From Phycisphaeraceae bacterium (GTDB lineage: Bacteria > Planctomycetota > Phycisphaerae > Phycisphaerales > Phycisphaeraceae), in contig PBAS01000066.1 in assembly GCA_002716625.1 (NCBI GenBank), forward strand, positions 1 through 35,101: 35,101 bases of DNA, in the 5' to 3' direction. Of this stretch, positions 7,148-15,589 are shown in pieces. The notes beneath the pieces were generated by a model that did not search any database, was not told the origin of the DNA, and saw nothing but the letters and a program-made list of their open reading frames with translations. Within the stretch, counting starts at the first letter, position 1. Each line of letters begins with the position of its first letter. Both the position numbers and the translations under genes were made by a program.

Positions 7148-9407
7148 TCGCTTCTGGTTCTTTACTTTCCAGGTCTTTAGTCAGTTTTTCCATATTCTGG
7201 CTGTCAATGATAAACCAACGCTTACCGATCCGACTCTGGCCACCACTGTAGACAATGCACTGGTGTGAATGTCCATCCTTGGTTTCGATGCGAATCCGAG
7301 CGAGTTGCTCTGGTTCCGGTTGCCCGGTGGAAGGTTCGATAAAACGCACAGCCCGCAGGCCCGCCAGGGTATCGAATAAAATGCCCGCCCCAGCTTGATC
7401 GATCCTTCGTCCCGTGTCGCTGGTGTATTGCCCAGCATCGTCTTTTGCAATCGTCAATCTTCCATTCGCCGCTTCGATCGTCACCTGATTGATCTGGTCG
7501 ATCGTCATTTCAAGAACAGTTCGGTAGCGGAATTCCGCTTTTAGTCTTTCATATAAGTCTTGGCTGATCTCGAATCCTTGGTACTCAAATGTGCCGTCCA
7601 AGTCACCAGTCACGAGTCCAATGCGTGACTGTGGATCGATGCGGATGTCGGCTTTGCCACCTTGGGTGGTTGCAAGGTTTATCGTTAAAGCTTGAGGCGA
7701 GCTTGCTGGTTTGTCATGCCATCGTTCAGCTTGGAGTGGTAGCAAGGTGCTTAATAATTCGTCCAGGGCACCACTCTCAAATCGATCCTGCCCCTCGAGG
7801 ACCCATGGTCTTGTCTTATTGGTGGTGTCCATGTGTACGTCATGCACCGCTGGTTCACGGGAAAAATCAAAAATGGAACCGTCTGGCCATTGAATCACCA
7901 AGTGATGGACGTTGTCGGCGGTTAGATCTAAAACACGTCGACTGCGAAATGCAAGCGTGGGTTCAAAAATAAGTTTCAATTCGTCTACTGGTACCCGATA
8001 GGCTGTGGTCTCGTGATTTCTTTGTACGAGGTAATGAGTACTGTTATCGTCAGTACGGATTTTCAGGATGTCAGGTTCCGGACGACCTATGGCGGCAATC
8101 GTAACGGTTGCTATTGGCTCTTCACCGGTCTGTATATTCGTTTCATAGCTTTCAGCCTGAGATTTCTCGATAAGTGCATCGACCAACTTGTTGGCTTCAG
8201 TGTCATCGACATCATAGGGTGGTGTCGGCTCCCCAAACTTCCAGCCATCCCTGCTATGCAGTAGCTTAAACGTACTGCGGTTACGTCTATTGAAAGTGAG
8301 TTCCCGAATATCGCTTCGCTCAATTGGAGTTAATCGGGGATCACGCAGGTTGTCTACGGATTGCTCAAGGTTTTCCTTGTCAGACCGGGCAATCGTGAAT
8401 ACGGCGGTGCCCGGTTCGTCCTCACGGTTCAATGTGGCGAAAAAGGAACTACCGGCGAAATCATCAGGCCCACCGATTCTCAGTGTCGTGGCCATTGGTT
8501 GGTCTTTCTCTTTTTCTGTTTCAGCCGTATCGGCATGGCCGTTATTTGCATTGGTGTCGGTTTTGGCAGATGCAGGGGGAGTCCAGACCGAAAGCGTCAA
8601 CTGAGGCTTGGCTAAGCCATATAGTGAAAGGTCTTGGGGATCATCGGTTACAAACTTTTGGATGTAGATCCGACCAAAATCCTCTATCAATTTCTTAATG
8701 GCATCCTGACTGACACGTCCACTATTCGGAGGAGAAAATGACCAATTGCCCCCAGCTTTGAGCGTCTCAATCGAGATGCCATTTTGCATCAAGGCGAGTT
8801 TCGTCACCTTTCCTTCAGCCGGCACGTCAAAGCTCTTAGAGCGAAGATCCGATATGGATTTGTCGAGGATCTGGTCATGAAGATCACCGGCGACTACATA
8901 GAACTGATCGGTTCCTTCGATCTTCATGTAGCCTCGATTTCCAAGTGCCAACTTGTTGCCCAGATGTATCGTGTGTGGTTTTTGGGGCCCTGACTCGTCA
9001 AAATAAATCGTGACAACGGCTTTGGGCGGGTTCAAGCCAACTTCATTCAGTGGCAGACCGTTCTTGTCGTTCGGCTTATATCTCTCCACCCACCGCAGCG
9101 TTGCGGCGGTTTCCCCGATCTGACGCGCCGACCATGAATTCAGATCAAATTGCACGGGTGCCGTCTGGACCCAGTCAGTTCCTACTCGAGACAGCGTCGC
9201 CTCTGTGCCGGCGTTTTCGATTTTTATCTTGGAGACCGCTGGCGTCGGAAAATCAACTGCTGTAAACAGGGGTGTGCCCTCTTGTGAGGGGACCGTGGTG
9301 GAATATCCATCCTCGGAGTTCGGTAGGTTCTTTGATTCGATAAAAACATAAAATGCGGCTAATGCAATCAGGAGGATCAGCAGGAAAATGGTGGTCTTGA
9401 AGTTCAT
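7140..9407 (-). CDS. DUF4340-like membrane-anchored protein of the Gld-type ABC module
   Basis: A 755-residue protein with one N-terminal membrane segment (TIFLLILLIALAAFYVFI) and a long extracytoplasmic region. It contains repeated modules in which a strand-rich segment holds WVQTAPVQFDLNSW, WSFSPPNSGRVSQDAI or WKFGEPTPPYDVDDTEANKL. This pattern is typical of DUF4340 proteins, which regularly follow GldG-like genes. I chose the ATG at 9407 over the TTG at 9419 because it precedes the membrane segment directly and leaves a 15-base gap to the upstream gene. Function is unknown; it is presumed to work with the three genes before it in an envelope ABC complex. It is longer than many DUF4340 proteins, with more module copies. 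Confidence 0.82.
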   Translation of the reverse strand: MNFKTTIFLLILLIALAAFYVFIESKNLPNSEDGYSTTVPSQEGTPLFTAVDFPTPAVSKIKIENAGTEATLSRVGTDWVQTAPVQFDLNSWSARQIGETAATLRWVERYKPNDKNGLPLNEVGLNPPKAVVTIYFDESGPQKPHTIHLGNKLALGNRGYMKIEGTDQFYVVAGDLHDQILDKSISDLRSKSFDVPAEGKVTKLALMQNGISIETLKAGGNWSFSPPNSGRVSQDAIKKLIEDFGRIYIQKFVTDDPQDLSLYGLAKPQLTLSVWTPPASAKTDTNANNGHADTAETEKEKDQPMATTLRIGGPDDFAGSSFFATLNREDEPGTAVFTIARSDKENLEQSVDNLRDPRLTPIERSDIRELTFNRRNRSTFKLLHSRDGWKFGEPTPPYDVDDTEANKLVDALIEKSQAESYETNIQTGEEPIATVTIAAIGRPEPDILKIRTDDNSTHYLVQRNHETTAYRVPVDELKLIFEPTLAFRSRRVLDLTADNVHHLVIQWPDGSIFDFSREPAVHDVHMDTTNKTRPWVLEGQDRFESGALDELLSTLLPLQAERWHDKPASSPQALTINLATTQGGKADIRIDPQSRIGLVTGDLDGTFEYQGFEISQDLYERLKAEFRYRTVLEMTIDQINQVTIEAANGRLTIAKDDAGQYTSDTGRRIDQAGAGILFDTLAGLRAVRFIEPSTGQPEPEQLARIRIETKDGHSHQCIVYSGGQSRIGKRWFIIDSQNMEKLTKDLESKEPEAIK

Positions 9408-9422
9408 GGGTCTTTGCAATCT

Positions 9423-11501
9423 TTAAACGGTTCGACGCCTCAGCCAAACGCCAATTCCACAGGCCAATGCCGCCAATGGGAGTCCCACCAGCAGCAAAAC
9501 TTTGATGGCCACAAAACCACCTTGGCTCATTTGTCCCACACGCCGAATATCTTGTGTTCGTGCACTACGCGCAATCAGTTCTTCAAGATCAGCTAACCAA
9601 TAAACACTATTGAGGAACAACTCGGCATTGGCTGGGAAAGCAGCGCCAGTCAAAGGTGCAGTGCCTGGCCCAAGTTGCCCCCACATGGTTACCCGGTTGC
9701 TTGCCCAAAAGGGATCGGCAACAACGACAATTCTGCCCTTGTCTGTTTTGGCCGCCACTGCAATCGTAAATGAGTTTGCTGCTGTGGATTGGTTGTACTT
9801 TGGATTTGGGGACTGCAGGTTTGTCTCAGCCCACATATCCCGATGGGTGGCGCTTGCCAAGACCCAGTGATCCAAGCTCGTATTACCCGAAGTGGTCAGG
9901 ATCAGGGGGCAGGTGACTGGAAAAACACCTCGCATGGTTCCAAGGGCGGTCGTAATTGCGGAATCACCTGTCCATTGGTCAATCATGATGTTGGGACTGG
10001 CCGTTGTTCGCCGGTCCGGCAGAATTTCTTGGTAATAGATCTGGCGATCCAATTGAGGGCTGATTCCCCATGGCTCGATGACATCAACCATGGGATCCTG
10101 TGCGCCATAGGCTATTCCCGGATTGGGGCCAAGGATAAACATGGCAGTGTGGCCGTCATCCAGTTTCTGCTTCACCATGTCCGCCACCTGCGATGTTCCG
10201 GCAGATGCCGTCGGCATCATTGGGTTTGCCGGTGGCATGGGCGTAATGATCCAGATGACCCGCTGGTCTTCTGCAGGTTCAGGCGCAGGCTGAGGTGGCA
10301 TGGGGGGGCCGCCAAACCCGGGTCGATTTTGCCCCATTGGATTCCACTGGCGTACATCAAAGTTCATGGTCTCAAGACGCTGGGCTACATGGGCGTAGTC
10401 GCCACCTGGGCCGGTTGCCGGCTGCTGGCCAGCGTAGACAAATACCACCATCGGTTGCTTGTCAAGTTCCAAACCGACCAACGCGCCGGTGATCTTTTCT
10501 TCACCTACAAACGCTTGATCAATCAGGTCACCTGGTTGTGCTTGGGCTAGCTGTTCTGCATTGGGCTGACGAAACATCTCTTGAAGGGAAATGATGCGTA
10601 TATCACGGGGGCTGCTGATGACAACCGTGTTGGGTGTACGAAGCTGGTTGCGCACATCATCGTATTTGTCCGCATTGCCGACATCATTCAGTATCCTGTG
10701 TGAGTTAGCTACCGCATCTTGGACAGACTGTAGGCCATCTTTAAGTTTCAAAAACCCATTACTAACTGATGGAGACATTGCGGCAGTAGATGCCCAGTTG
10801 TTCAAGTTGTTGACTGATACCTCAATATTCTTGTCAATGAGATCAAGTTCCTGGCGTATCTGGCTTAGGACGCCACTAAAGTCCGGAAGTACTGATTCCA
10901 AAGACCGATCTACAACCGTTGAAATATCGCTTCGGGATTGGGCCATTCGTCCAATGAAACGCGTGAGTTGGTTTAGAAAAAGCTTGTGCTCTTCATTGAC
11001 CAACTGCGGGTCATTTAGTACGGCCTGAATCAGCGGTGCCTGCCGAGTAAGTAGCTGTTCTGCCTCCTCCACGGCCTTGCGTCCGTGGTCAATACCCTGT
11101 CGAATCGCTGTCAACTGGTTTTCAAAGCGCTTCAATAGATCATTAAAGAAAGACTTTCCCGCCAGAGGCGACATGTGTTCTACTTCCACCTTGTTCGAGT
11201 AGTATTGGTATTCCTCAATGAGATCCTTGGCATTGTCAATATAGGAGTTGGATTCTGAAATGAGCGTGACAATTCGGAAGTCATTTTCAAGGTTATTGAG
11301 GATTTTTCGTGTTTGATCAGAAAGGCTGTAGCGTCGTGATTGCGTCGTGTCGAGGCGGACTCGATCGAGATACTTGTAACTGATGATGTTGAGGATCAGG
11401 ACTATTGCAGCAGCAGCAACGATGGCAATAGTGATATTAAAACCGTACTTGACGCGTCGTTGTGTTTGGGTTTCGGATTTCACGTTTGAACTTTTGGCCA
11501 T
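9423..11501 (-). CDS. GldG-like ABC transporter auxiliary protein
   Basis: A 692-residue protein with an N-terminal membrane helix (ITIAIVAAAAIVLILNII), an extracytoplasmic domain starting RVRLDTTQSRRYSLSDQTRKIL (the signature opening of the GldG/ABC-auxiliary family), a coiled-coil-like middle (about residues 120-280), a Pro/Gly/Met-rich linker near residue 400, and a C-terminal helix followed by WLRRRTV. In gliding Bacteroidetes GldG partners GldA and GldF. Planctomycetes use the same set without known gliding, so the substrate is open. The gene lies 32 bases after the permease gene and 15 before the DUF4340 gene. Confidence 0.85.
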   Translation of the reverse strand: MAKSSNVKSETQTQRRVKYGFNITIAIVAAAAIVLILNIISYKYLDRVRLDTTQSRRYSLSDQTRKILNNLENDFRIVTLISESNSYIDNAKDLIEEYQYYSNKVEVEHMSPLAGKSFFNDLLKRFENQLTAIRQGIDHGRKAVEEAEQLLTRQAPLIQAVLNDPQLVNEEHKLFLNQLTRFIGRMAQSRSDISTVVDRSLESVLPDFSGVLSQIRQELDLIDKNIEVSVNNLNNWASTAAMSPSVSNGFLKLKDGLQSVQDAVANSHRILNDVGNADKYDDVRNQLRTPNTVVISSPRDIRIISLQEMFRQPNAEQLAQAQPGDLIDQAFVGEEKITGALVGLELDKQPMVVFVYAGQQPATGPGGDYAHVAQRLETMNFDVRQWNPMGQNRPGFGGPPMPPQPAPEPAEDQRVIWIITPMPPANPMMPTASAGTSQVADMVKQKLDDGHTAMFILGPNPGIAYGAQDPMVDVIEPWGISPQLDRQIYYQEILPDRRTTASPNIMIDQWTGDSAITTALGTMRGVFPVTCPLILTTSGNTSLDHWVLASATHRDMWAETNLQSPNPKYNQSTAANSFTIAVAAKTDKGRIVVVADPFWASNRVTMWGQLGPGTAPLTGAAFPANAELFLNSVYWLADLEELIARSARTQDIRRVGQMSQGGFVAIKVLLLVGLPLAALACGIGVWLRRRTV

Positions 11502-11533
11502 GCCCGTTCCAATTCTCGGTATTCAATTCGCGG

Positions 11534-12253
11534 CTACCGCCAGCGACGACTCTCAAGTGTTTTGACGGCGACAAACAGAAACAAGGCAATGCCGCTGCAG
11601 AAATACAGGCAGTTACCCATTACTAATAAACCCTTGTTGAACGTTTCAAATTGCGCATTGACATTCATGTAATGCAGTGCTTTTCGTAGATTGGGCCAGA
11701 CCCACCCTGCTTGAGGCAAGAAGTAAAGGGTGATTGTCAGGAGGCAAATGACAAAGACCGTGATGAGAAAGGCGATGATCTGGTTCTGTGTTAGAGCGGA
11801 TGCAAACGTGCCAATGGCAAGGTACAGGCCGCCTGCGAGCAACAGGCCAACAAAACCGCTGATAATCGGTCCCCAATCAGGTGATCCAGTCATCTCCAGG
11901 ACACCAGCCAGAAAAACAAGCGGCACGAATAATGCCATGAGGAAGCCCATTGCGCCAAGCCACTTGCCAATGATGACCTGTGTGTCGGTGATCGGCGTGG
12001 TCATCAATGTTTCAATGGTGCCGTTCCGGTATTCTTCGCTAACCAGCCGCATGCTGATCGCTGGTACCAGGAAGATCATCAGCCAGATCAAACCACTAAA
12101 AGTGCCACGCAAGGTGGCGGGCATATCAGGGGCGAAGGTGTTTAGAAAAATAAGTGAGCTGCCTAGCGCAAACAGGCCAAGCACGACATACGCAATTGGA
12201 GAACAAAAGAGGCTTGCTAATTCTCGTCTGGCAATTGTGAGCGTCTGTTTCAT
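11534..12253 (-). CDS. GldF-like ABC-2 family permease
   Basis: A 239-residue polytopic protein with about six hydrophobic segments, including AYVVLGLFALGSSLIFL, GLIWLMIFLVPAISMRL, FLMALFVPLVFLAGVL, GLLLAGGLYLAIGTFAS and IIAFLITVFVICLLTITLYFL. The motif LVSEEYRNGTIETLMTTPITD is characteristic of ABC-2/GldF permeases. It follows the ATPase gene by 45 bases in the same direction and precedes the GldG-like gene. It should be the membrane channel of the complex. Confidence 0.92.
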   Translation of the reverse strand: MKQTLTIARRELASLFCSPIAYVVLGLFALGSSLIFLNTFAPDMPATLRGTFSGLIWLMIFLVPAISMRLVSEEYRNGTIETLMTTPITDTQVIIGKWLGAMGFLMALFVPLVFLAGVLEMTGSPDWGPIISGFVGLLLAGGLYLAIGTFASALTQNQIIAFLITVFVICLLTITLYFLPQAGWVWPNLRKALHYMNVNAQFETFNKGLLVMGNCLYFCSGIALFLFVAVKTLESRRWR

Positions 12254-12298
12254 GGTGATCGAATCAGTCGGAGGCCTAGTTGCCTAGTGCGGTATTGA

Positions 12299-13246
12299 TT
12301 ATGCCACAGCTTGATCTTGCTGGGCGGTGACTTCTATAAAGAACTGCTCCAAGGTGGCGATCTCGTGTCGCATTTCGCGAATTGCCCACCCGTTTTGCAG
12401 CATCGCGGCACCGATCGGTTCGCGAACGTCAATGTTTCCATCAGCAGTAACTCTTATCTGTGTCCAACCGTCATCGGCTTTGGAGGTGATGGATTGGACG
12501 CCATGGATTTCGGTAATGACCTTTTGTGCTGCTTCTTGTGCTGCCTTAGCCTCGACAATGAGTACGGATGATCCAGCAGCCACTTGGCGACGAAGTTCAT
12601 CGGGGGAACCTTCAGCCACGACCTTTCCCCGTGCGATGATCATGACCCGGTCGGCGGATTTTTCCACTTCCGCCAGAATATGCGTTGATAGCACGATGGT
12701 GTGTTGGCCACGTAATTCCGCGATCAATTCACGGACATGTGTGATCTGTGTTGGGTCAAGCCCTGCCGTGGGTTCATCAAGGATGAGAATTGGGGGATTA
12801 TGCAGCAGTGCCTGGGCAATACCAATCCGCTGTCGATTGCCGCGCGACAACTGTCCAATTAAACGACGACGTAGTTGCTCTAGACCACACCGATCACAAA
12901 CCATGTTAATACGATCAAAGCGTGATCGGCGATCCATTCCCTGCAACTTGCCACGGTAGTGTAGATATTCTTCTACACGCATCTCGCCATAAAGTGGTGT
13001 GCTTTCGGGCAGGTAACCGATCTTGCTTCGTGCTTGTTGCGATTGAGTTGTTAGGTCATAGCCTGCTACGCTGGCCCGGCCACTGGTCATGGGTAAAAAA
13101 CCGGTCAGGATACGCAGCGTCGTACTTTTGCCAGCTCCATTTGGTCCCAAGAACCCAATAATCTGTCCTGGCTCGATCTCAAAGGTTAATTGATCGACTG
13201 CGAGTGTTGGCCCGTACCACTTTACTAATTCGTGCACATTAATCAT
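12299..13246 (-). CDS. GldA-like ABC transporter ATP-binding protein
   Basis: A 315-residue ATPase and first gene of the Gld-type module. Walker A is GPNGAGKST, the signature is LSRGNRQRIGIAQ, and Walker B is ILILDEPTAGLDP with the switch histidine in STHILAEVEKSADR. A C-terminal regulatory extension of about 90 residues follows, as in NatA/GldA proteins. I chose the ATG at 13246 (MINVHELVKWYG) over the GTG at 13255, because the ATP-binding domain begins at once from that codon. A promoter lies about 70 bases upstream. Confidence 0.93.
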   Translation of the reverse strand: MINVHELVKWYGPTLAVDQLTFEIEPGQIIGFLGPNGAGKSTTLRILTGFLPMTSGRASVAGYDLTTQSQQARSKIGYLPESTPLYGEMRVEEYLHYRGKLQGMDRRSRFDRINMVCDRCGLEQLRRRLIGQLSRGNRQRIGIAQALLHNPPILILDEPTAGLDPTQITHVRELIAELRGQHTIVLSTHILAEVEKSADRVMIIARGKVVAEGSPDELRRQVAAGSSVLIVEAKAAQEAAQKVITEIHGVQSITSKADDGWTQIRVTADGNIDVREPIGAAMLQNGWAIREMRHEIATLEQFFIEVTAQQDQAVA

Positions 13247-13314
13247 GTGGGTCACCAGAGTAGTAAATGTTGTCCCTCAGTCGTCCCCTAGTCCACTTAA
13301 CCTTAAGGGCGATC

Positions 13315-13343
13315 GATATAACTTACGGACGAGGAGGTGTCAA
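13315..13343 (-). promoter_or_regulatory. Predicted promoter of the Gld-type ABC operon
   Basis: On the minus strand TTGACA (13343-13338), a 17-base spacer and TATATC (13320-13315) form a good sigma70-like promoter (6/6 and 4/6). The start of transcription would be near 13308, leaving a leader of about 60 bases before the ATPase gene. Confidence 0.55.
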
Positions 13344-13378
13344 GATCACACCATCGGTGGAACAGGAATTTTGGCTGC

Positions 13379-13570
13379 TCACTTGTGTGTATCGGGGGTT
13401 AAAATGCATTTATGTATGTGGGCTGTGTGAGAATGGGTCATAGGATTTAAATTTATACGGTCAACCCCCATGATTTGTGGAAAATCATCTGGTATATCGC
13501 GGGGTATCGAGTTGGCCACAATGATCACTCCCAGGCCCAGGCTTGCCGATAATTTTTCATGTAAGGCCAT
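13379..13570 (-). CDS. Possible 63-residue hypothetical protein
   Basis: The first 43 residues look protein-like, starting MALHEKLSASLGLGVIIV and continuing through PRDIPDDFPQIMGVDR, but the last 20 are His/Thr-rich and unconvincing. A GGAG tract sits only two bases before the ATG, too close to be a normal ribosome-binding site. It lies 35 bases upstream of the ABC-operon promoter on the same strand. Not recognised; it may be a remnant or a chance frame. Confidence 0.2.
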   Translation of the reverse strand: MALHEKLSASLGLGVIIVANSIPRDIPDDFPQIMGVDRINLNPMTHSHTAHIHKCILTPDTHK

Positions 13571-13621
13571 TTCTCCGCTGGCTGGTATAAGTATAGGGAT
13601 ATTGGACCTGTGTGGGGCGGC

Positions 13622-13729
13622 TTAACTGATAGGCTGCTTCATCAGCCCCGTGGCGTTGTAAATGTTTTTCACTTGATACAGTGGGGTCGCGTCGATAAAG
13701 TCAATGATCCGGAACTGTGTGCGGTGCAT
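13622..13729 (-). CDS. Possible 35-residue small protein opposite the ptsN leader
   Basis: ATG at 13729-13727 opens 35 codons to TAA at 13624-13622. The product begins MHRTQFRIIDFIDATPLY and continues QVKNIYNATGLMKQPIS, a sequence that reads like a real protein segment. The frame extends upstream to a TTG at 13795, inside ptsN on the other strand, which would give 57 residues with a Pro-rich N-terminus. It is either a short gene or the tail of a decayed gene. Not recognised. Confidence 0.28.
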   Translation of the reverse strand: MHRTQFRIIDFIDATPLYQVKNIYNATGLMKQPIS

Positions 13730-13785
13730 CGATTCCGGGGGTAATTGAGGCGGGTTAGTGGACGGGTCATCTAAATCACAGGAAC

Positions 13786-14262
13786 ATGGACTCAATGCAT
13801 CTTACGGAGATTCTTCAGCCCGATAGCATTAAGGTGCCGCTGATTGCGAAGGGCAAGCAGTCCGCGCTCTTTGAATTGGTCGATCTGCTAGTCGAAACCA
13901 CGAATATATCAGCGGGGGACAAATTGCGTAAAGCTGTTTGGGAACGGGAACAGACACGAACCACTGGCATTGGTCACGGCATTGCTATCCCGCATGGCAA
14001 GATTAAAGAGTGTTACCAACTGTGTATGGCCATGGGTAAGACAGCCGACCCAATCGACTTTGGCGCCATAGATGACAAGCCGGTCAGCTTAATTATTCTC
14101 TTGGCTAGTCCTGCGGATCAAACGGGACCACACATTCAAGCATTGGCCCAGATTAGTCGCATGCTGACCGACGAGGATTTTCGCCTGTCATTGCAGCAAG
14201 CATCGTCGGCAAGCCAGGTTTATGAACTCATCACGGCACAGGAAGTCAAGGCGGTTGTCTAG
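13786..14262 (+). CDS. ptsN: PTS EIIA(Ntr)-type phosphocarrier, PtsN-like
   Basis: A 158-residue single-domain EIIA of the fructose/mannitol-nitrogen class. The phospho-acceptor histidine is His70 in GIAIPHGK, and the preceding RTTGIGHG is the usual lead-in. The domain opens LTEILQPDSIKVPL. Such proteins take phosphate from the EI(Ntr)-NPr chain and regulate metabolism rather than carry sugar. The ATG at 13786 has AGGA two bases upstream; the in-frame ATG at 13795 sits 11 bases from the same AGGA and starts at the domain edge, so either may be used. No other PTS gene is in the window. Its stop codon shares the palindrome CTAG with the facing pth stop. Confidence 0.92.
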   Translation: MDSMHLTEILQPDSIKVPLIAKGKQSALFELVDLLVETTNISAGDKLRKAVWEREQTRTTGIGHGIAIPHGKIKECYQLCMAMGKTADPIDFGAIDDKPVSLIILLASPADQTGPHIQALAQISRMLTDEDFRLSLQQASSASQVYELITAQEVKAVV

Positions 14263-14849
14263 CTGTCTTCTTGTGCGTCACGATTGGGATCGATGTTGAA
14301 TCGATTCATGGTGGTTTGGGTGCCATCGGTGATCCAGCATTCTATGGCATCGCAAGCAGCGCCCATTACATCACCAAGGGCGGACAGCTGATCTGGGTCG
14401 AACCGGGACAATACATAATCGCGTTGACGCATGAGACCGGGCGGATCTATACCCACGCGTAGGCGGGTATAGGCTTGTGTACCTGTTACTCGCTCAATAT
14501 CGGCAAGTCCATTGTGGCCTCCACTACTGCCCGCAGCGCGAATGCGTAGTCTGCCGAATGGCAGTGCTGCATCATCGACCACGACAATGAGGTCGCTTGC
14601 TGCTTCAAGCTTATAAAATGAAAGTGCTTCACCAACCGCTAGCCCTGACCGGTTCATAAAGGTCGTTGGTTGCAACAACATTGACCGATGTCCCGCGATT
14701 TCACCATCAAGCACTCCGCTATGAAATTTGGTTTTTAGGCCGGTCAATCCGTGGCGCTGGGCAAGCTGGTCCAGCACCATGAATCCAACATTGTGGCGCG
14801 TTTGAGTATATGACAAACCAGGATTACCTAGGCCAACGATAAGTTTCAT
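14259..14849 (-). CDS. pth: Peptidyl-tRNA hydrolase
   Basis: Pth frees tRNA from prematurely released peptidyl-tRNA. The 196-residue product begins MKLIVGLGNPGLSYTQTRHN, with the catalytic His in TRHNVGF, and continues with LLQPTTFMNRSG, VVDDAALPFGRLRIRAAGSSGGHNGL and RLRVGIDPP, all family landmarks. Length is normal. It is the last gene of the glmU-prs-rplY-pth block, 27 bases after rplY, and overlaps the end of ptsN by four bases. Confidence 0.97.
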   Translation of the reverse strand: MKLIVGLGNPGLSYTQTRHNVGFMVLDQLAQRHGLTGLKTKFHSGVLDGEIAGHRSMLLQPTTFMNRSGLAVGEALSFYKLEAASDLIVVVDDAALPFGRLRIRAAGSSGGHNGLADIERVTGTQAYTRLRVGIDPPGLMRQRDYVLSRFDPDQLSALGDVMGAACDAIECWITDGTQTTMNRFNIDPNRDAQEDS

Positions 14850-14876
14850 GGCCAGTTAACCGTTGCGACCTTAAGT

Positions 14877-15536
14877 TCAGGCCTGCGCTTGTTCCTCGGG
14901 TTCATCTTTCTTGGCACCGATCACCTCGGGTTCGCTTTCGGCTGCCTCTGCCTCGACAGTCTCTGCGTCATCTGGCTCGTCAGCGCTCATGGAGATAGAG
15001 GCCAAAATGGTTTCAGGCGGTAGTGTACATCCGATATCATCGGGTAAAGAAAGTTCTGCCGCGGTTAAAGGTTTGCCCGCCTCCAGTTCACTGATATCAG
15101 CTGTCAGTTGATCCGGAATCGCGGCGGCCTGGCATTCGACCTCGATTTGCGGATGGTGCTGTTCGAGGAAGGCGCCCGATTCCTTAAGGCCAATCGGATC
15201 ACCGGTAAGTTCTAGAACCACATGGGTTCGGACACGTTCAGTAAGGTCCACCCGTGCTAGATCAACATGGATAATCTGTGAGCCCAAATGATCCCATTGA
15301 ACCTGCTTAACCAGGCAAGATTCTGAGGAGGATTCAGAAACAATTTCTAATACGTGGGTATTGCGGTGCAGGAGTTGTAGCATCTCCTTGGCATCCACGC
15401 TGACATGGCTCGTTTCTTGTTTATGCCCATAAATAACAGCTGGTAACTGTCCCGATTCGCGTAGTCGCATGGTCGAGCGGCTGCCGGTTTGGTTGCGCGT
15501 TTCGGCGGCAAGTTTAGGAATTTTGTGTTTCGCCAT
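14877..15536 (-). CDS. rplY: Large ribosomal subunit protein bL25, Ctc type
   Basis: A 219-residue two-domain bL25 (Ctc/TL5 form) that binds 5S rRNA. The N-terminal domain begins MAKHKIPKLAAETRNQTGSR and includes MRLRESGQLPAVIYGHKQE, the classic RxxGxxPAVxYG motif. The C-terminal beta-rich domain runs through HVDLARVDLTERVRTHVVLE and ends with an acidic tail of about 40 residues (many Glu, Asp, Ala). Ctc-type proteins are common outside gamma-proteobacteria and stress-induced in Bacillus. It sits between prs and pth, as in Bacillus. Confidence 0.94.
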   Translation of the reverse strand: MAKHKIPKLAAETRNQTGSRSTMRLRESGQLPAVIYGHKQETSHVSVDAKEMLQLLHRNTHVLEIVSESSSESCLVKQVQWDHLGSQIIHVDLARVDLTERVRTHVVLELTGDPIGLKESGAFLEQHHPQIEVECQAAAIPDQLTADISELEAGKPLTAAELSLPDDIGCTLPPETILASISMSADEPDDAETVEAEAAESEPEVIGAKKDEPEEQAQA

Positions 15537-15589
15537 TTATTTGACCCTCTCAACTGCCAAAACCATTTGTAGGTTGACTATTTTTCATT

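Larger units (their letters stand above)
13247..13785. other. Long intergenic region between the ABC operon and ptsN
   Basis: Besides the operon promoter, this 539-base stretch holds two minus-strand ORFs of uncertain status, listed separately, and no plus-strand gene. No clear ptsN promoter was found. No repeat, tRNA or strong hairpin was seen. Confidence 0.6.

Noticed and set aside
7589-8698. Several plus-strand frames opposite the DUF4340 gene
   Set aside because: Their translations are Cys/Arg/Ser-rich shadow sequences; the minus-strand gene covers the region with a coherent domain pattern.
9789-10550. A 253-codon plus-strand frame opposite the GldG-like gene
   Set aside because: Rich in Cys, His, Arg and Trp, with no plausible fold; it mirrors the Pro/Gly/Met-rich linker of the real gene.
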